64,000 bases of DNA from CBDATG01 sp965200145 (GTDB lineage: Bacteria > Chloroflexota > Dehalococcoidia > Lucifugimonadales > Lucifugimonadaceae), in contig CBDATG010000001.1 of NCBI GenBank assembly GCA_965200145.1, positions 134,090-198,089 on the forward strand. The letters are read 5' to 3'. A program made the position numbers and the translations under genes. Positions 27,024-36,015 of the stretch are shown here, in pieces. The notes under the pieces were generated by a model that saw only the letters and a list, made by a program, of their open reading frames with translations, had not been told where the DNA came from and ran no database searches. The stretch's first letter is position 1. Each line of letters opens with the position of its first letter.

Positions 27024-27773
27024 GTGCCACGACCCAACCCCGTGAACCATTACGACTTCGCAGACGAACGCACTCCCCCGTCGGACAGCCCGATGGCGCC
27101 GACGCGCCAAGATTTGGAGTGGCTGTTTGTCAAGCTATTCGGACATTACGGACCGAGAGAGTGGTGGCCGACGGTACATGGCGGTGACTTCGAGCTCGTC
27201 ATCGGTGCCATTTTGGTGCAGAACGTTAGCTGGAAGTCCACCAAGACAGCACTCACAAACCTACGCGAAGCGGGAATCTGGTCGTTCGATGCGATCCTAG
27301 CGTGCGAAGATTCTGACCTGCACACCCTACTACGTCCAACTGTCTATTGGCGCATGAAGGCGCGGAAACTCAGGGAGTTCGCGTGCTTCATAACCACACA
27401 ACACGACGGGAACCTCGAAAGCCTATTCTCTCTTGAAGTCGGCGAGATGCGCCAACAGCTACTTGGAGTCTGGGGGATAGGTCCGGAAACGGCAGACGAC
27501 ATAGTTCTCTACGGCGCCGGGCGGCCGTCGTTTGTCATCGATGCATACACGAAGAGGCTCTTGACGCGACTCGGCTTCGAAGTGAAGCCAAACACATACG
27601 CCGCGTACCAGGAACTATTTCACAAGTCACTTCCGAACGATGCCGACCTGTTCAACGAGTACCACGCGCTCATCGATTACCACAGTGCCAACGTATGCAA
27701 GGCACGTCCCATGTGCGCCGAATGCACGCTGGCAGATGATTGTCCTACGGGTCTCGGCCTAACCCAGTCGTAA
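27024..27773 (+). CDS. HhH-GPD DNA glycosylase, endonuclease III-related (COG2231-like)
   Basis: 249 aa from a GTG; an ATG at 27093 is an alternative start. The helix-hairpin-helix reads LGVWGIGPETADDI, followed by the catalytic Asp173 in FVIDAYTKRLLTRLG. A 4Fe-4S cluster is indicated by Cys225, 231, 234 and 240. Endonuclease III has a lyase Lys in the hairpin (GxxxKTA); here Glu155 occupies that place, so a monofunctional glycosylase without beta-lyase activity is predicted, as in other proteins of this subgroup. It is divergent from the methyltransferase and may repair alkylated or methylation-derived damage. Confidence 0.87.
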   Translation: MPRPNPVNHYDFADERTPPSDSPMAPTRQDLEWLFVKLFGHYGPREWWPTVHGGDFELVIGAILVQNVSWKSTKTALTNLREAGIWSFDAILACEDSDLHTLLRPTVYWRMKARKLREFACFITTQHDGNLESLFSLEVGEMRQQLLGVWGIGPETADDIVLYGAGRPSFVIDAYTKRLLTRLGFEVKPNTYAAYQELFHKSLPNDADLFNEYHALIDYHSANVCKARPMCAECTLADDCPTGLGLTQS

Positions 27774-27809
27774 CGCAAACCGAGAATTCAACGTCTAGCC
27801 CAGTTTGCG
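27774..27809. repeat. Inverted repeat between convergent genes
   Basis: CGCAAAC and GTTTGCG, perfect 7-bp arms 22 nt apart, begin directly after the glycosylase stop in the 59-bp gap before the modC stop. There is no U-tract; a weak bidirectional terminator is possible. Confidence 0.25.
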
Positions 27810-27832
27810 CCAGCGGCCATCGGATCAGAGCA

Positions 27833-28933
27833 TCACCGGTTGCTACTGACGACGACGCTTGATGCCTTGAATATCAGATGCACTGGTGTCCCTTCCCCGA
27901 TGCCAAGGTCCGTAGCAGAATGCTGCGTCAACTCCGCGGTCAAGGAAAACCCGACATCCACCGTGGCCAGCACCGCTTCCCGCGCAGTCGTCAATGCGGT
28001 CACTTGTCCACTCAATACGTTGCGCGCGCTACTAGGAGACGGTTCCCCAACAGCGAGAATGATCTCCGACGCTTGAATCGAGACCGCCACCTCGCTGCCG
28101 GCGGGTGCCTCCAGCATCGGAGTATGCAGCGTGATTTCGCGCACCTTGACCTCGTCAACTCCTGCAACCGTTCCGAACATAACGTTGTCGATAGATTCGG
28201 ACGACCTACTCGCCGAAGCCGCCACGTTCATTACCTCTCGACTCGTCTCGCCGAATCCAGCCACGCAGCCGTCGTCCAGCGTCAAAGTTTCATCTGCCAA
28301 AGCCAAGACATCCGACAACGAATGGGAAACATACACCATGGGTAGCTTGTATCGCTCGTGCAACGCATGCAAATACAACACGACGCTGTTTCGCGAACGC
28401 AGGTCAAGCGATGCCACCGGCTCGTCCAATAGCAGCACCGACGGCCCGGCGGCGACCGCACGCGCTATCGCAACGCGTTGGCGTTGACCTCCAGACAATG
28501 AAGCGGGATACCTGTCCAACAAGCCCGTTATCCCAAGTGCTTCCGATATCTCATCGGGCGACATCGTGGATGACCTCGAATCCGTCGGACCCTTGCTGTA
28601 GCCATACCGCACATTCGATCGAACCGTCATGTGAGGGAAGAGGTTGCCATGCTGATGCACCAGCACCGCTCGCCGCTTATCGGTCGGCACATGCAATCCA
28701 CGCGCACTGTCGAACACCGACTCGCCATTGATTGAAATGCTTCCCTCGCTCGGCTTGACAATACCAGCTATGCAAGACAGCAGCGTCGACTTCCCCGCGC
28801 CTGAACGCCCGATGACTCCAGTGATGCCCCCGCCGAATCGCTCGGACACTTCCAGTTGAAAATCACCCAACGAGTGGCGTATGTTGATATCTACCCCCAC
28901 GGTCGCCGTTGATGAAACGCCGTCAGGTGCCAT
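27833..28933 (-). CDS. modC: Molybdate ABC transporter ATP-binding protein
   Basis: 366 aa from the ATG at 28933 (overlapping the modB stop by 11 nt); an ATG at 28984 would give 383 aa. P-loop GRSGAGKST, signature SLSGGQRQRVAIARA, Walker B VLLLDEPVASLDLRS and a C-terminal TOBE (molybdate-binding) domain from about residue 250 with VLSGQVTAL are present. It energises the ModB channel for molybdate (or tungstate) uptake. Last gene of modABC. Confidence 0.92.
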   Translation of the reverse strand: MAPDGVSSTATVGVDINIRHSLGDFQLEVSERFGGGITGVIGRSGAGKSTLLSCIAGIVKPSEGSISINGESVFDSARGLHVPTDKRRAVLVHQHGNLFPHMTVRSNVRYGYSKGPTDSRSSTMSPDEISEALGITGLLDRYPASLSGGQRQRVAIARAVAAGPSVLLLDEPVASLDLRSRNSVVLYLHALHERYKLPMVYVSHSLSDVLALADETLTLDDGCVAGFGETSREVMNVAASASRSSESIDNVMFGTVAGVDEVKVREITLHTPMLEAPAGSEVAVSIQASEIILAVGEPSPSSARNVLSGQVTALTTAREAVLATVDVGFSLTAELTQHSATDLGIGEGTPVHLIFKASSVVVSSNR

Positions 28934-29609
28934 CAGGAGTCCGTCCCGAAATTGAATCGCCACTGCCTGACCTCGCCAAAACATTGTGCGCGATTAACGC
29001 GACCAGACCGATGAGCAACGAGATAACTGCCAAAGTCCAAGCGGTTCCGTAGTCTCCCGTCGTAACCTCAATCCATATCGCCGACGGTATTCCGCGCGTC
29101 TGGTCCGGAATACTCCCCGCTACTACAATCGTGGCACCAAACTCGGCGAAAGCGCGCACGAAACCGAGCAGAACCCCGGCCGCGATGCCTCGCCTCGCCA
29201 GCGGAAATGTAATCGTCGCCAAGACGCGCAATCGGCTCGCTCCCAGATTCCTCGCGGTTTGCTCCAATTCCACATCAACATCCGACAGGGCAGAGGTGAA
29301 AGCCCTGACCGTGAGCGGCAACGCAACGACGGCAGCGGCTATCGACATCATGAACCATGTGTACGCCAAACCTGACAGGGCACCTGAGAATGGACCACGT
29401 GCTCCAACCAGCCATAGCAACGCGAAGCCGACGACCACGGGCGGCAATGCGAGCGGCAAAGTAACAAGAACGTCTACGACATGCCGGAATCTGCTACTGC
29501 TACGCGCAATACACCACGCGGCTACAGCGGCGAGCGGTAGCATGATCAACGATGCCACGCACGCAGCGCGGAGCGAGACGAATAAGACGTTGGCGTAATC
29601 CACTGCCAC
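28923..29609 (-). CDS. modB: Molybdate ABC transporter permease
   Basis: 228 aa, five to six membrane helices. The coupling EAA-type loop is ARNLGASRLRVLATITFPLA, and PLALPPVVVGFALLWLVG is typical of ModB/CysT permeases. It lies 9 nt after modA and overlaps modC by 11 nt, so the three genes are one operon. Confidence 0.93.
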   Translation of the reverse strand: MAVDYANVLFVSLRAACVASLIMLPLAAVAAWCIARSSSRFRHVVDVLVTLPLALPPVVVGFALLWLVGARGPFSGALSGLAYTWFMMSIAAAVVALPLTVRAFTSALSDVDVELEQTARNLGASRLRVLATITFPLARRGIAAGVLLGFVRAFAEFGATIVVAGSIPDQTRGIPSAIWIEVTTGDYGTAWTLAVISLLIGLVALIAHNVLARSGSGDSISGRTPDGT

Positions 29610-29618
29610 GAGAACCGT

Positions 29619-30461
29619 TTACTGAAAATAGACCCATTCCGGGACGCCACCAAGCGGTGGGAAACCGTGTTCGTCAAGTATCTTTTTCGCCGGACCGCTT
29701 GATAGGTACTCCAAGAAGTCGGCCGCCACGCTGTCGTCGGACAGTACTGCTGCGTAGTAAAACGGCGGCGGCACGTCGTTCGGGATATCAGGCTCAAACA
29801 ACACTGCGACATCCTCAGTGCTGGCATCCGTGGCGTAAACGATCGCGTAGTCCGCTCCACCCGACGTGACCGCGGCCAGCGCGGAACGCGCGTCCAGCGT
29901 CGGCACTACCTGGTCAGCGATCGCGTCCCAAACGCCGTCAAGCGTAAGCGCGGCCCTGGCGTACTCGCCCGCAGGTGCAGCCTCCGGGTCCGGGATCGCT
30001 ACTGAGCCCGCACCTATCAAATCGCCTGCGCTCAACGGCAACCGCTCAGAATCGCCCTGCGACGCGACCACAACGATCTTGTTGAAGCACACCCAAACAA
30101 CCTCGTGCTCAACGACCAGCCCCGCCTCGACAAGACGAGAGACCGGTGTCCACCCTGCAAACCACACTGCGTCTGCCGGCGCGCCAGCATCCACGATCTG
30201 ACTCGCTGCGAGATTCGAGCCACTGAAAGTGAAACGCACGTCTTTACCGCTGTAGTCCCTGAACGAGTCTGCTACTTCTTCCGCAACATCTGCTAAAGAC
30301 GCCGCTGCGAATATCAACGGTGCATCGCCGCCGCTCGTCGCCGGCCTTAAGCACGACACTGTACTGCACATCGCGACGACGACTGCGAACAACAAAGCCG
30401 CTCCGTTTGCGAAATCAATACGATTTCGCCAATATCTGCTACAATCTGGCACTAGGCGCAT
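29619..30461 (-). CDS. modA: Molybdate-binding lipoprotein/periplasmic protein
   Basis: 280 aa from the ATG at 30461, chosen because a signal sequence follows directly (hydrophobic GAALLFAVVVAMCSTVSC). The longer frame to 30740 would run into the divergent methyltransferase gene and is rejected. The mature part begins PLIFAAASLADVAEE and includes FTFSGSNLAASQI and the AxxDAVWFAG segment, the ModA oxyanion site pattern. A Cys near residue 42 could be lipidated, although the lipobox (TVSC) is atypical. It delivers molybdate to ModBC. Confidence 0.92.
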   Translation of the reverse strand: MRLVPDCSRYWRNRIDFANGAALLFAVVVAMCSTVSCLRPATSGGDAPLIFAAASLADVAEEVADSFRDYSGKDVRFTFSGSNLAASQIVDAGAPADAVWFAGWTPVSRLVEAGLVVEHEVVWVCFNKIVVVASQGDSERLPLSAGDLIGAGSVAIPDPEAAPAGEYARAALTLDGVWDAIADQVVPTLDARSALAAVTSGGADYAIVYATDASTEDVAVLFEPDIPNDVPPPFYYAAVLSDDSVAADFLEYLSSGPAKKILDEHGFPPLGGVPEWVYFQ

Positions 30462-30512
30462 ACTACTATTTTCGCCTACTTCCTCACGGCTGATCGCAAA
30501 GGAGCGAGCGGC

Positions 30513-31361
30513 ATGGCACATTCCGACGAAACCATCGACAACCAACAGGACGAGTATGGGTTCCGTGAGTTCTCCGAACTGTCCTTCTACCGCAAGGTCA
30601 ACGCGCGGCTTGTTGACGTCTCCGGCGTGGCACAGGCAGCCAAAATCGTTGACCTCGGATGCGGCACCGGCGGGATAAGCAAACTCATCTTGGACCGGAT
30701 TGACGGCGTCAAGAACACCGTAATCTATGCCGTTGATCATTCCGCCGCCGCTCTAAAGGCGGCTGTTGAAGAGATCGGCGGCCGCAAGGAAGCCGTCGTG
30801 AGGTTCATTCACGCAGAAGCGCAGAACTTAGCCACCAGCGTGAACGAGCAGGTTGACGCGGTTATCTACTGCAACTCCATCCACTACGTAGCGGAAAAGG
30901 CCGAACTAGTCCGACAGATCAAGGATCGTTTGCGCCCAGGCGGCGTCTTCGCGTTCAACACATCGTTCTACAACGGTTCGCACCCGCCCGACACGCGGGA
31001 GTTCTATCGCAAGTGGATGATGCGGTCAGTCAGGACGCTCAGGCGAGACCATGGGATAACTCCAGACCGCAACGCGGACAAGACGCAGGTTCGGGTGCAG
31101 CTCGACGCACAGCAGTACAACGACCTGCTTATTGCACAGGGTTTCGAAAACGTCGAGATGGATGAGACCACTGTTGAGGTGCCTCTCGCAGGTTGGCATC
31201 ACATAAGCGGATTCCGCGACTGGATCGAAGGCGTAATGCCGGGCGTCCCACTCAACAAAGGACGGGATGCCTTACAGAAGTCCTTGCGAGAGGTCTTCAA
31301 AGAGATGGAGATCGAGTCGGTGCCTCGCCAATGGCTGGCAGTACGCGCCACGAAGGCCTGA
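30513..31361 (+). CDS. Class I SAM-dependent methyltransferase
   Basis: 282 aa. GGAG lies upstream of the ATG at 30513. The SAM-binding motif IVDLGCGTGGISKLI is at about 46-60, followed by IYAVDHSAAAL (acidic loop), AEAQNL and an LRPGGVFAFNT segment, as in UbiE/Methyltransf_25-type enzymes. The C-terminal third is less conserved and would decide the substrate, which I cannot name. It is divergent from modA with 51 bp between the starts and converges with carB. Confidence 0.88.
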   Translation: MAHSDETIDNQQDEYGFREFSELSFYRKVNARLVDVSGVAQAAKIVDLGCGTGGISKLILDRIDGVKNTVIYAVDHSAAALKAAVEEIGGRKEAVVRFIHAEAQNLATSVNEQVDAVIYCNSIHYVAEKAELVRQIKDRLRPGGVFAFNTSFYNGSHPPDTREFYRKWMMRSVRTLRRDHGITPDRNADKTQVRVQLDAQQYNDLLIAQGFENVEMDETTVEVPLAGWHHISGFRDWIEGVMPGVPLNKGRDALQKSLREVFKEMEIESVPRQWLAVRATKA

Positions 31362-31381
31362 GTGCCGGCAGCGGTCGGCAC
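31362..31381. repeat. Hairpin between convergent methyltransferase and carB
   Basis: GTGCCG and CGGCAC, perfect 6-bp arms around an 8-nt loop, start at the base after the methyltransferase stop and end 7 nt before the carB stop. There is no U-tract on either side, so at most a weak bidirectional terminator. Confidence 0.3.
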
Positions 31382-31388
31382 AACAACG

Positions 31389-34300
31389 CTAACCGTTCAC
31401 ATACTCCGTCAGAGTTTTCACACCCAACGGCCCCGTGCCGGCCGAGTCGCTGTGCGCCACGCTCGCAGCGCAGATGGCTGTGTCGATCGATGTGAAACAT
31501 GGTATCGTCCGTTCAACAGCCGCTCGACGTATAAAGAATCCATCTTGTTCGGCATGGCGGTCACCTGTGGGAACGTTGACTACGGCTTGCACAGTACCGT
31601 CGTTGATGATCGTCACCACATTGCGTCGGGTGCCCTTCAACAAGCGGTCAACCGGGGTGACGTCGTAGCCGTGCTCCCGCACAAGGTCGGCTGTGCCGGA
31701 AGTCGCGAAGATCCCGTGGCCTTGTTCGCATAGCGATTCGATCAAAGGCATGGCATCAGGTTTCGCGGCATCCGCGATGCTGAGTAGCACATTGTCGCCA
31801 GGGTTGATCGAGTGGTTGGATGCGATCAATGCTTTGCGCACAGCACTCTCGTAATCGCCTGCGATACCCATAACCTCGCCCGTTGACTTCATCTCCGGAC
31901 CAAGGAATGTATCGACGTTCTTCAGCTTGGACATTGAGAACACCGGGGCCTTAACCGCAACCAATCTCTTCCGTGGCATCAACCCCGTCCCCCACTCAAG
32001 GTCTCGCAATCGCGCCCCGTTCATGACGAACATGCCAATCTTGATGATCGGGATGCCGGTCACCTTTGAGATGAACGGCATGGTTCGCGATGACCGCGGG
32101 TTGACTTCCAGCACGAACACATCACCACTCGCTTCGTCAGGCAAATCGTGGTCCGCACCGTTCCTGAACTGCTCGGACATCTCACCTTGGCGCGTGATCA
32201 CGAACTGGATGTTCATCAAACCGCGCACTCCCAACACTCTGCCGATGCGTCGCGTGTAATCAACCACGGTATCGACCTCCCGCTCGGACAACCAAATCGC
32301 AGGATAGACCGCAAACGAATCTCCTGAGTGCACACCGGCCCGTTCAATGTGTTGCATTATCCCCGGGATCAACACATCTTCGCCGTCGCACACGGCGTCA
32401 ACCTCGACCTCGATACCGCGCAAGTAGCGATCGATCAGTATCGTCTGCCCAGGAGCAGCTTGCTGGGCGCGGGCCCAGTACCGTTCCAACTGGAAGGGGT
32501 TGTCCACGATATCCATGGCGCGGCCACCTAGCACGTAGCTGGGGCGCACTAAAACCGGGTATCCAAGAGTGTCCGCGAGCGACAGCGCAGTCGCAGTATC
32601 CTCGGCCGTCCCTCCTGGCGGCAATGGGATGCCATTCGCCACGGCCAAATCCTCAAATCGTCCGCGGTCCGTGGCAGAATCGATGATATTCGGTGTCGTA
32701 CCGAGTATCTGGTCCGTCAAACCTGCCGCACCAAGCGACTGTGAGAGGTTGATGGCCGTCTGACCGCCGAACTGGACCGCGACCTTCGGCAACGGACCAG
32801 GTTCGCTTGACACTGCGCGCAGCGACACACCATCTCGTTCCGGCAACGGTGTCTCGTTGTCAATGACGTTGCGAACGCTCTCATCGTCAAGAGGCTCGAA
32901 GTAGAGACGATCCGACGTATCAAAGTCAGTCGACACAGTCTCCGGGTTTGAATTGATCATTATCGATCTCACGTCCTGGCTACGCAGTGCCCAGGCTGCG
33001 TGCACCGAACAGTAATCGAACTCAATCCCCTGTCCGATCCTGATCGGACCAGATCCAATCACTACCGTCGAGTTTGTGCTTGAGGGCTCTGTCTCGTTCT
33101 CCTGCTCATATGTGCTGTAGTAGTACGGAGTGACCGCCTCAAACTCACCCGCGCAGGTGTCAACCATCTTGTAGACCGGCACGATTCCCAGCTCTTTGCG
33201 CCATGCCCGAACGCGTTCCGGTAGGCCAGTGCCTGTCAGCTCGGCGATGTCCTCGTCGGTGAATCCCATCGTCTTGGCAACCCTCAACAGGTCAGCACCC
33301 AAGACGTCCGCGCTCCGCAACGACTCTTCCACCCGAAGTATTCGCTGCAACGCGCGTATGAACCACACATCAATTCCCGTTTCACGCGTCAACCTCTCTG
33401 GACTGTCTCCTGTGCGGAGCCTGAACATCAGCTTCCACAAACGGATATCATCGCCGCTCAGTTCTACATCGTGGGGCTTTCCTTCGCGCCATGCCGGGTC
33501 CTCCCATGTCAGTGATCGACGACCGTCCTCCAGCGAACGCACCGCTTTCATCAATGCCGACTCGAAGTTGCGGTCGATGGCCATAACCTCGCCCGTGGCC
33601 TTCATCTGAGTTCCCAAAGACCTGTCGCCCGTGGCGAACTTGTCGAACGGCCAACGCGGAATCTTCAGGACGCAGTAGTCCAATGCCGGCTCAAACGCTG
33701 CCTTTGTTTTCTGGGTCACTACGTTGGCGATTTCATGGAGACGGAATCCGAGCGCGATCTTCGCTGCCACGCGCGCTATCGGATACCCAGTTGCCTTAGA
33801 CGCCAATGCCGACGAGCGAGACACGCGCGGATTCACCTCAATGACGTAGTACATCGGCCCATCATCCTCGTAACCCGCGCCGAATCCGAGTTCGTTCGCC
33901 GTTAGTCTTCCAGGCCTATACGCGAATTGCACATTGCAACCGCCCTCGATTTGGAGCGCATCTATGATCCTCAACGCAGCCGTGCGCAACCGTTGATAAT
34001 CCTTGTCCGACAACGTCTGGCTTGGCGCAACCACGATGGAATCACCCGTATGTACACCCATCGGATCAAAATTCTCCATGTTGCACACCGTGATGACGTT
34101 ACCGTCAGCGTCGCGCATCACTTCGTACTCGATCTCCTTCCAGCCCAGCAGAGATTTCTCAATCAACACCTGGTCCGCAATCGACGCGGCAATTCCCGAA
34201 CTTGCGATGGCATCCAATTGGTCTTGGTTGTAGGCAACACCTCCTCCGGTCCCGCCCAATGTGTAAGCAGGCCTAACGACCACTGGATATCCGATGTCGG

Positions 34301-34772
34301 ACGCGGCCCGGCGCGCATCCGCTACGGATGTCACCGCCACACCCGGAGACACCGGTTCGCCGATTGAATCCATGAACTCCTGGAAGAGCTCCCTGTCCTC
34401 GGCTTTCTGTATCGTCTCAATCCCTGTGCCTAGAACCTCGACCCCTTCGAGCGCACCAGCTTGGGAGAGCTCTGTAGTCAGATTCAACCCAGTCTGCCCA
34501 CCTAGCGTGCCGAGTATCCCGTCGGGATGCTCACGCTCAATGACCTGGGTCAGCATCGGCACCGTTAAAGGCTCGATGTAGACGCGATCCGCAATGTCTT
34601 CATCTGTCATGATGGTCGCTGGGTTGGAGTTCACCAGCACGACCTCAATCCCTTCCTCTCGCAATGCCTTGCAAGCCTGCGTGCCTGCGTAGTCAAATTC
34701 CGCCGCCTGCCCGATCACGATAGGACCGGAGCCGATGACCAATACCTTCTTGATACGCGGATTCAGAGGCAT
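31389..34772 (-). CDS. carB: Carbamoyl-phosphate synthase large subunit
   Basis: 1127 aa, about 50 longer than common CarB. Two homologous ATP-grasp halves begin KVLVIGSGPIVIGQAAEFDY and TVVIGSGPIRIGQGIEFDY. Each contains the PVVVRP or PVLVRP and EVNPR motifs, and a C-terminal MGS-like allosteric domain starts near residue 980 (FATSGTADLVREHGYDV). The extra length is mainly a loop around ETPLPERDGVSLRA in the second half. It makes carbamoyl phosphate with CarA for pyrimidine (and arginine) synthesis. Last gene of the pyr operon, 37 nt after carA. Confidence 0.98.
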   Translation of the reverse strand: MPLNPRIKKVLVIGSGPIVIGQAAEFDYAGTQACKALREEGIEVVLVNSNPATIMTDEDIADRVYIEPLTVPMLTQVIEREHPDGILGTLGGQTGLNLTTELSQAGALEGVEVLGTGIETIQKAEDRELFQEFMDSIGEPVSPGVAVTSVADARRAASDIGYPVVVRPAYTLGGTGGGVAYNQDQLDAIASSGIAASIADQVLIEKSLLGWKEIEYEVMRDADGNVITVCNMENFDPMGVHTGDSIVVAPSQTLSDKDYQRLRTAALRIIDALQIEGGCNVQFAYRPGRLTANELGFGAGYEDDGPMYYVIEVNPRVSRSSALASKATGYPIARVAAKIALGFRLHEIANVVTQKTKAAFEPALDYCVLKIPRWPFDKFATGDRSLGTQMKATGEVMAIDRNFESALMKAVRSLEDGRRSLTWEDPAWREGKPHDVELSGDDIRLWKLMFRLRTGDSPERLTRETGIDVWFIRALQRILRVEESLRSADVLGADLLRVAKTMGFTDEDIAELTGTGLPERVRAWRKELGIVPVYKMVDTCAGEFEAVTPYYYSTYEQENETEPSSTNSTVVIGSGPIRIGQGIEFDYCSVHAAWALRSQDVRSIMINSNPETVSTDFDTSDRLYFEPLDDESVRNVIDNETPLPERDGVSLRAVSSEPGPLPKVAVQFGGQTAINLSQSLGAAGLTDQILGTTPNIIDSATDRGRFEDLAVANGIPLPPGGTAEDTATALSLADTLGYPVLVRPSYVLGGRAMDIVDNPFQLERYWARAQQAAPGQTILIDRYLRGIEVEVDAVCDGEDVLIPGIMQHIERAGVHSGDSFAVYPAIWLSEREVDTVVDYTRRIGRVLGVRGLMNIQFVITRQGEMSEQFRNGADHDLPDEASGDVFVLEVNPRSSRTMPFISKVTGIPIIKIGMFVMNGARLRDLEWGTGLMPRKRLVAVKAPVFSMSKLKNVDTFLGPEMKSTGEVMGIAGDYESAVRKALIASNHSINPGDNVLLSIADAAKPDAMPLIESLCEQGHGIFATSGTADLVREHGYDVTPVDRLLKGTRRNVVTIINDGTVQAVVNVPTGDRHAEQDGFFIRRAAVERTIPCFTSIDTAICAASVAHSDSAGTGPLGVKTLTEYVNG

Positions 34773-34809
34773 GTCGTCCGACCCTTGGATGCTGAGATTG
34801 CGGCGATCA

Positions 34810-36015
34810 TCACGCTCTTGACGATCTGTTTTCTGCTACTCGGTTTATGAATCTGTCAAACACGAGCTCACTGTCGTGAGGACCGGGCGATGCTTCCGAG
34901 TGGAACTGGATCGTCATAATCTTGTGCTGCGTGTCTTCCAGCCCTTCGACAGTGTCATCGTTCAAGTTCAAGTGGCTGACGCGCACCGAATCGCGTTCCA
35001 ACAACTTTCCCGCGTCGACTGCATAGCCGTGGTTGTGTGCCGTGATGAAGACCCGACCTGTCGCCGTCTCCAGCACAGGTTGATTACCGCCTCGATGTCC
35101 GAAGTGCAACATGAAAGTATCTGCACCAAGCGCGCGACCAATCAGCTGATGGCCGAGGCAGATACCAAGCATCGGGATCGCCTCGCTACCATCGCCTCGC
35201 AGGTTGGCCAGTTCACGGACAGTTTCGACAGGTGCATCCAGCAGTTGCGGATCACCAGGTCCAGGTGAAAGCACTATGCCGTCGGGAGCAAAGGACCGAA
35301 CCGCGTCAGCCGTTGAGTACGGAGGGAACACCTTTGCCTCGCATCCACGCACCGCCAAGGATCGAAGAATGTTGTGTTTAACGCCAAAGTCAATCACCGC
35401 AATCCGTAGCCGACCTCTCGTCTCGACGTCAGACGAATATTGTGCCCTCCTTCCCAGGTCAACAAAGGCACGATCCTCGACTGACATATCGCGTCGCCAA
35501 TCATAAACTTCGCTCGTTGCAACATCTTCAACCCAGTTTTGGTTGCCGTACCAACTGGCACTGTCAAGCAGTCGTTGTGCAAGCACCGCGTCCTCACCCG
35601 GCACGATTGCACCCATAGCCGCTCCGCCTGTCCTGATCCGTCGCGTTATTGCACGCGTGTCGACATCCGCCAAACCAGGGACTCCTTGCTTGAGCAGAAA
35701 ATCGTGAACCGTCAGTTGCGACATCGGGTGAGACGGTTCATCGCAGTGTTGCCTAACCACAAACGCCCGCACCTGGATGCGGCCCGACTCGGCGTCGCGC
35801 AGGCTGATGCCATAGTTTCCTATCAACGGATATGTTGCTACTAGGATCTGACCTCCATACGACGGATCAGTGAGCATCTCCTCGTAGCCCGTCATGGAGG
35901 TATTGAAGACAACTAGACCTGTCGTCTCAACAGAGGCACCGATCTGCGTCCCGACGAACGTGGAACCGTCCTGTAACACCAGCGTTGCAACGCCGCGCGA
36001 CCGATCAAGCCGCAT
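34810..36015 (-). CDS. carA: Carbamoyl-phosphate synthase small (glutaminase) subunit
   Basis: 401 aa from the ATG at 36015 (MRLDRSRG), overlapping pyrC by 11 nt. The N-terminal CPSase_sm domain (TGLVVFNTSMTGYEEMLTDPSYGGQI, shown as TGYEEMLTDPSYGGQI) and the C-terminal class I glutaminase with MLGICLGHQLIGRAL (nucleophile Cys) and the HNHGYAVD region are clear. It hydrolyses glutamine and passes ammonia to CarB. Confidence 0.97.
   Translation of the reverse strand: MRLDRSRGVATLVLQDGSTFVGTQIGASVETTGLVVFNTSMTGYEEMLTDPSYGGQILVATYPLIGNYGISLRDAESGRIQVRAFVVRQHCDEPSHPMSQLTVHDFLLKQGVPGLADVDTRAITRRIRTGGAAMGAIVPGEDAVLAQRLLDSASWYGNQNWVEDVATSEVYDWRRDMSVEDRAFVDLGRRAQYSSDVETRGRLRIAVIDFGVKHNILRSLAVRGCEAKVFPPYSTADAVRSFAPDGIVLSPGPGDPQLLDAPVETVRELANLRGDGSEAIPMLGICLGHQLIGRALGADTFMLHFGHRGGNQPVLETATGRVFITAHNHGYAVDAGKLLERDSVRVSHLNLNDDTVEGLEDTQHKIMTIQFHSEASPGPHDSELVFDRFINRVAENRSSRA

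Noticed and set aside
30462..30740. N-terminal extension of ModA by 93 residues
   Set aside because: It would overlap the divergent methyltransferase gene completely, and the signal sequence begins only at the ATG at 30461.
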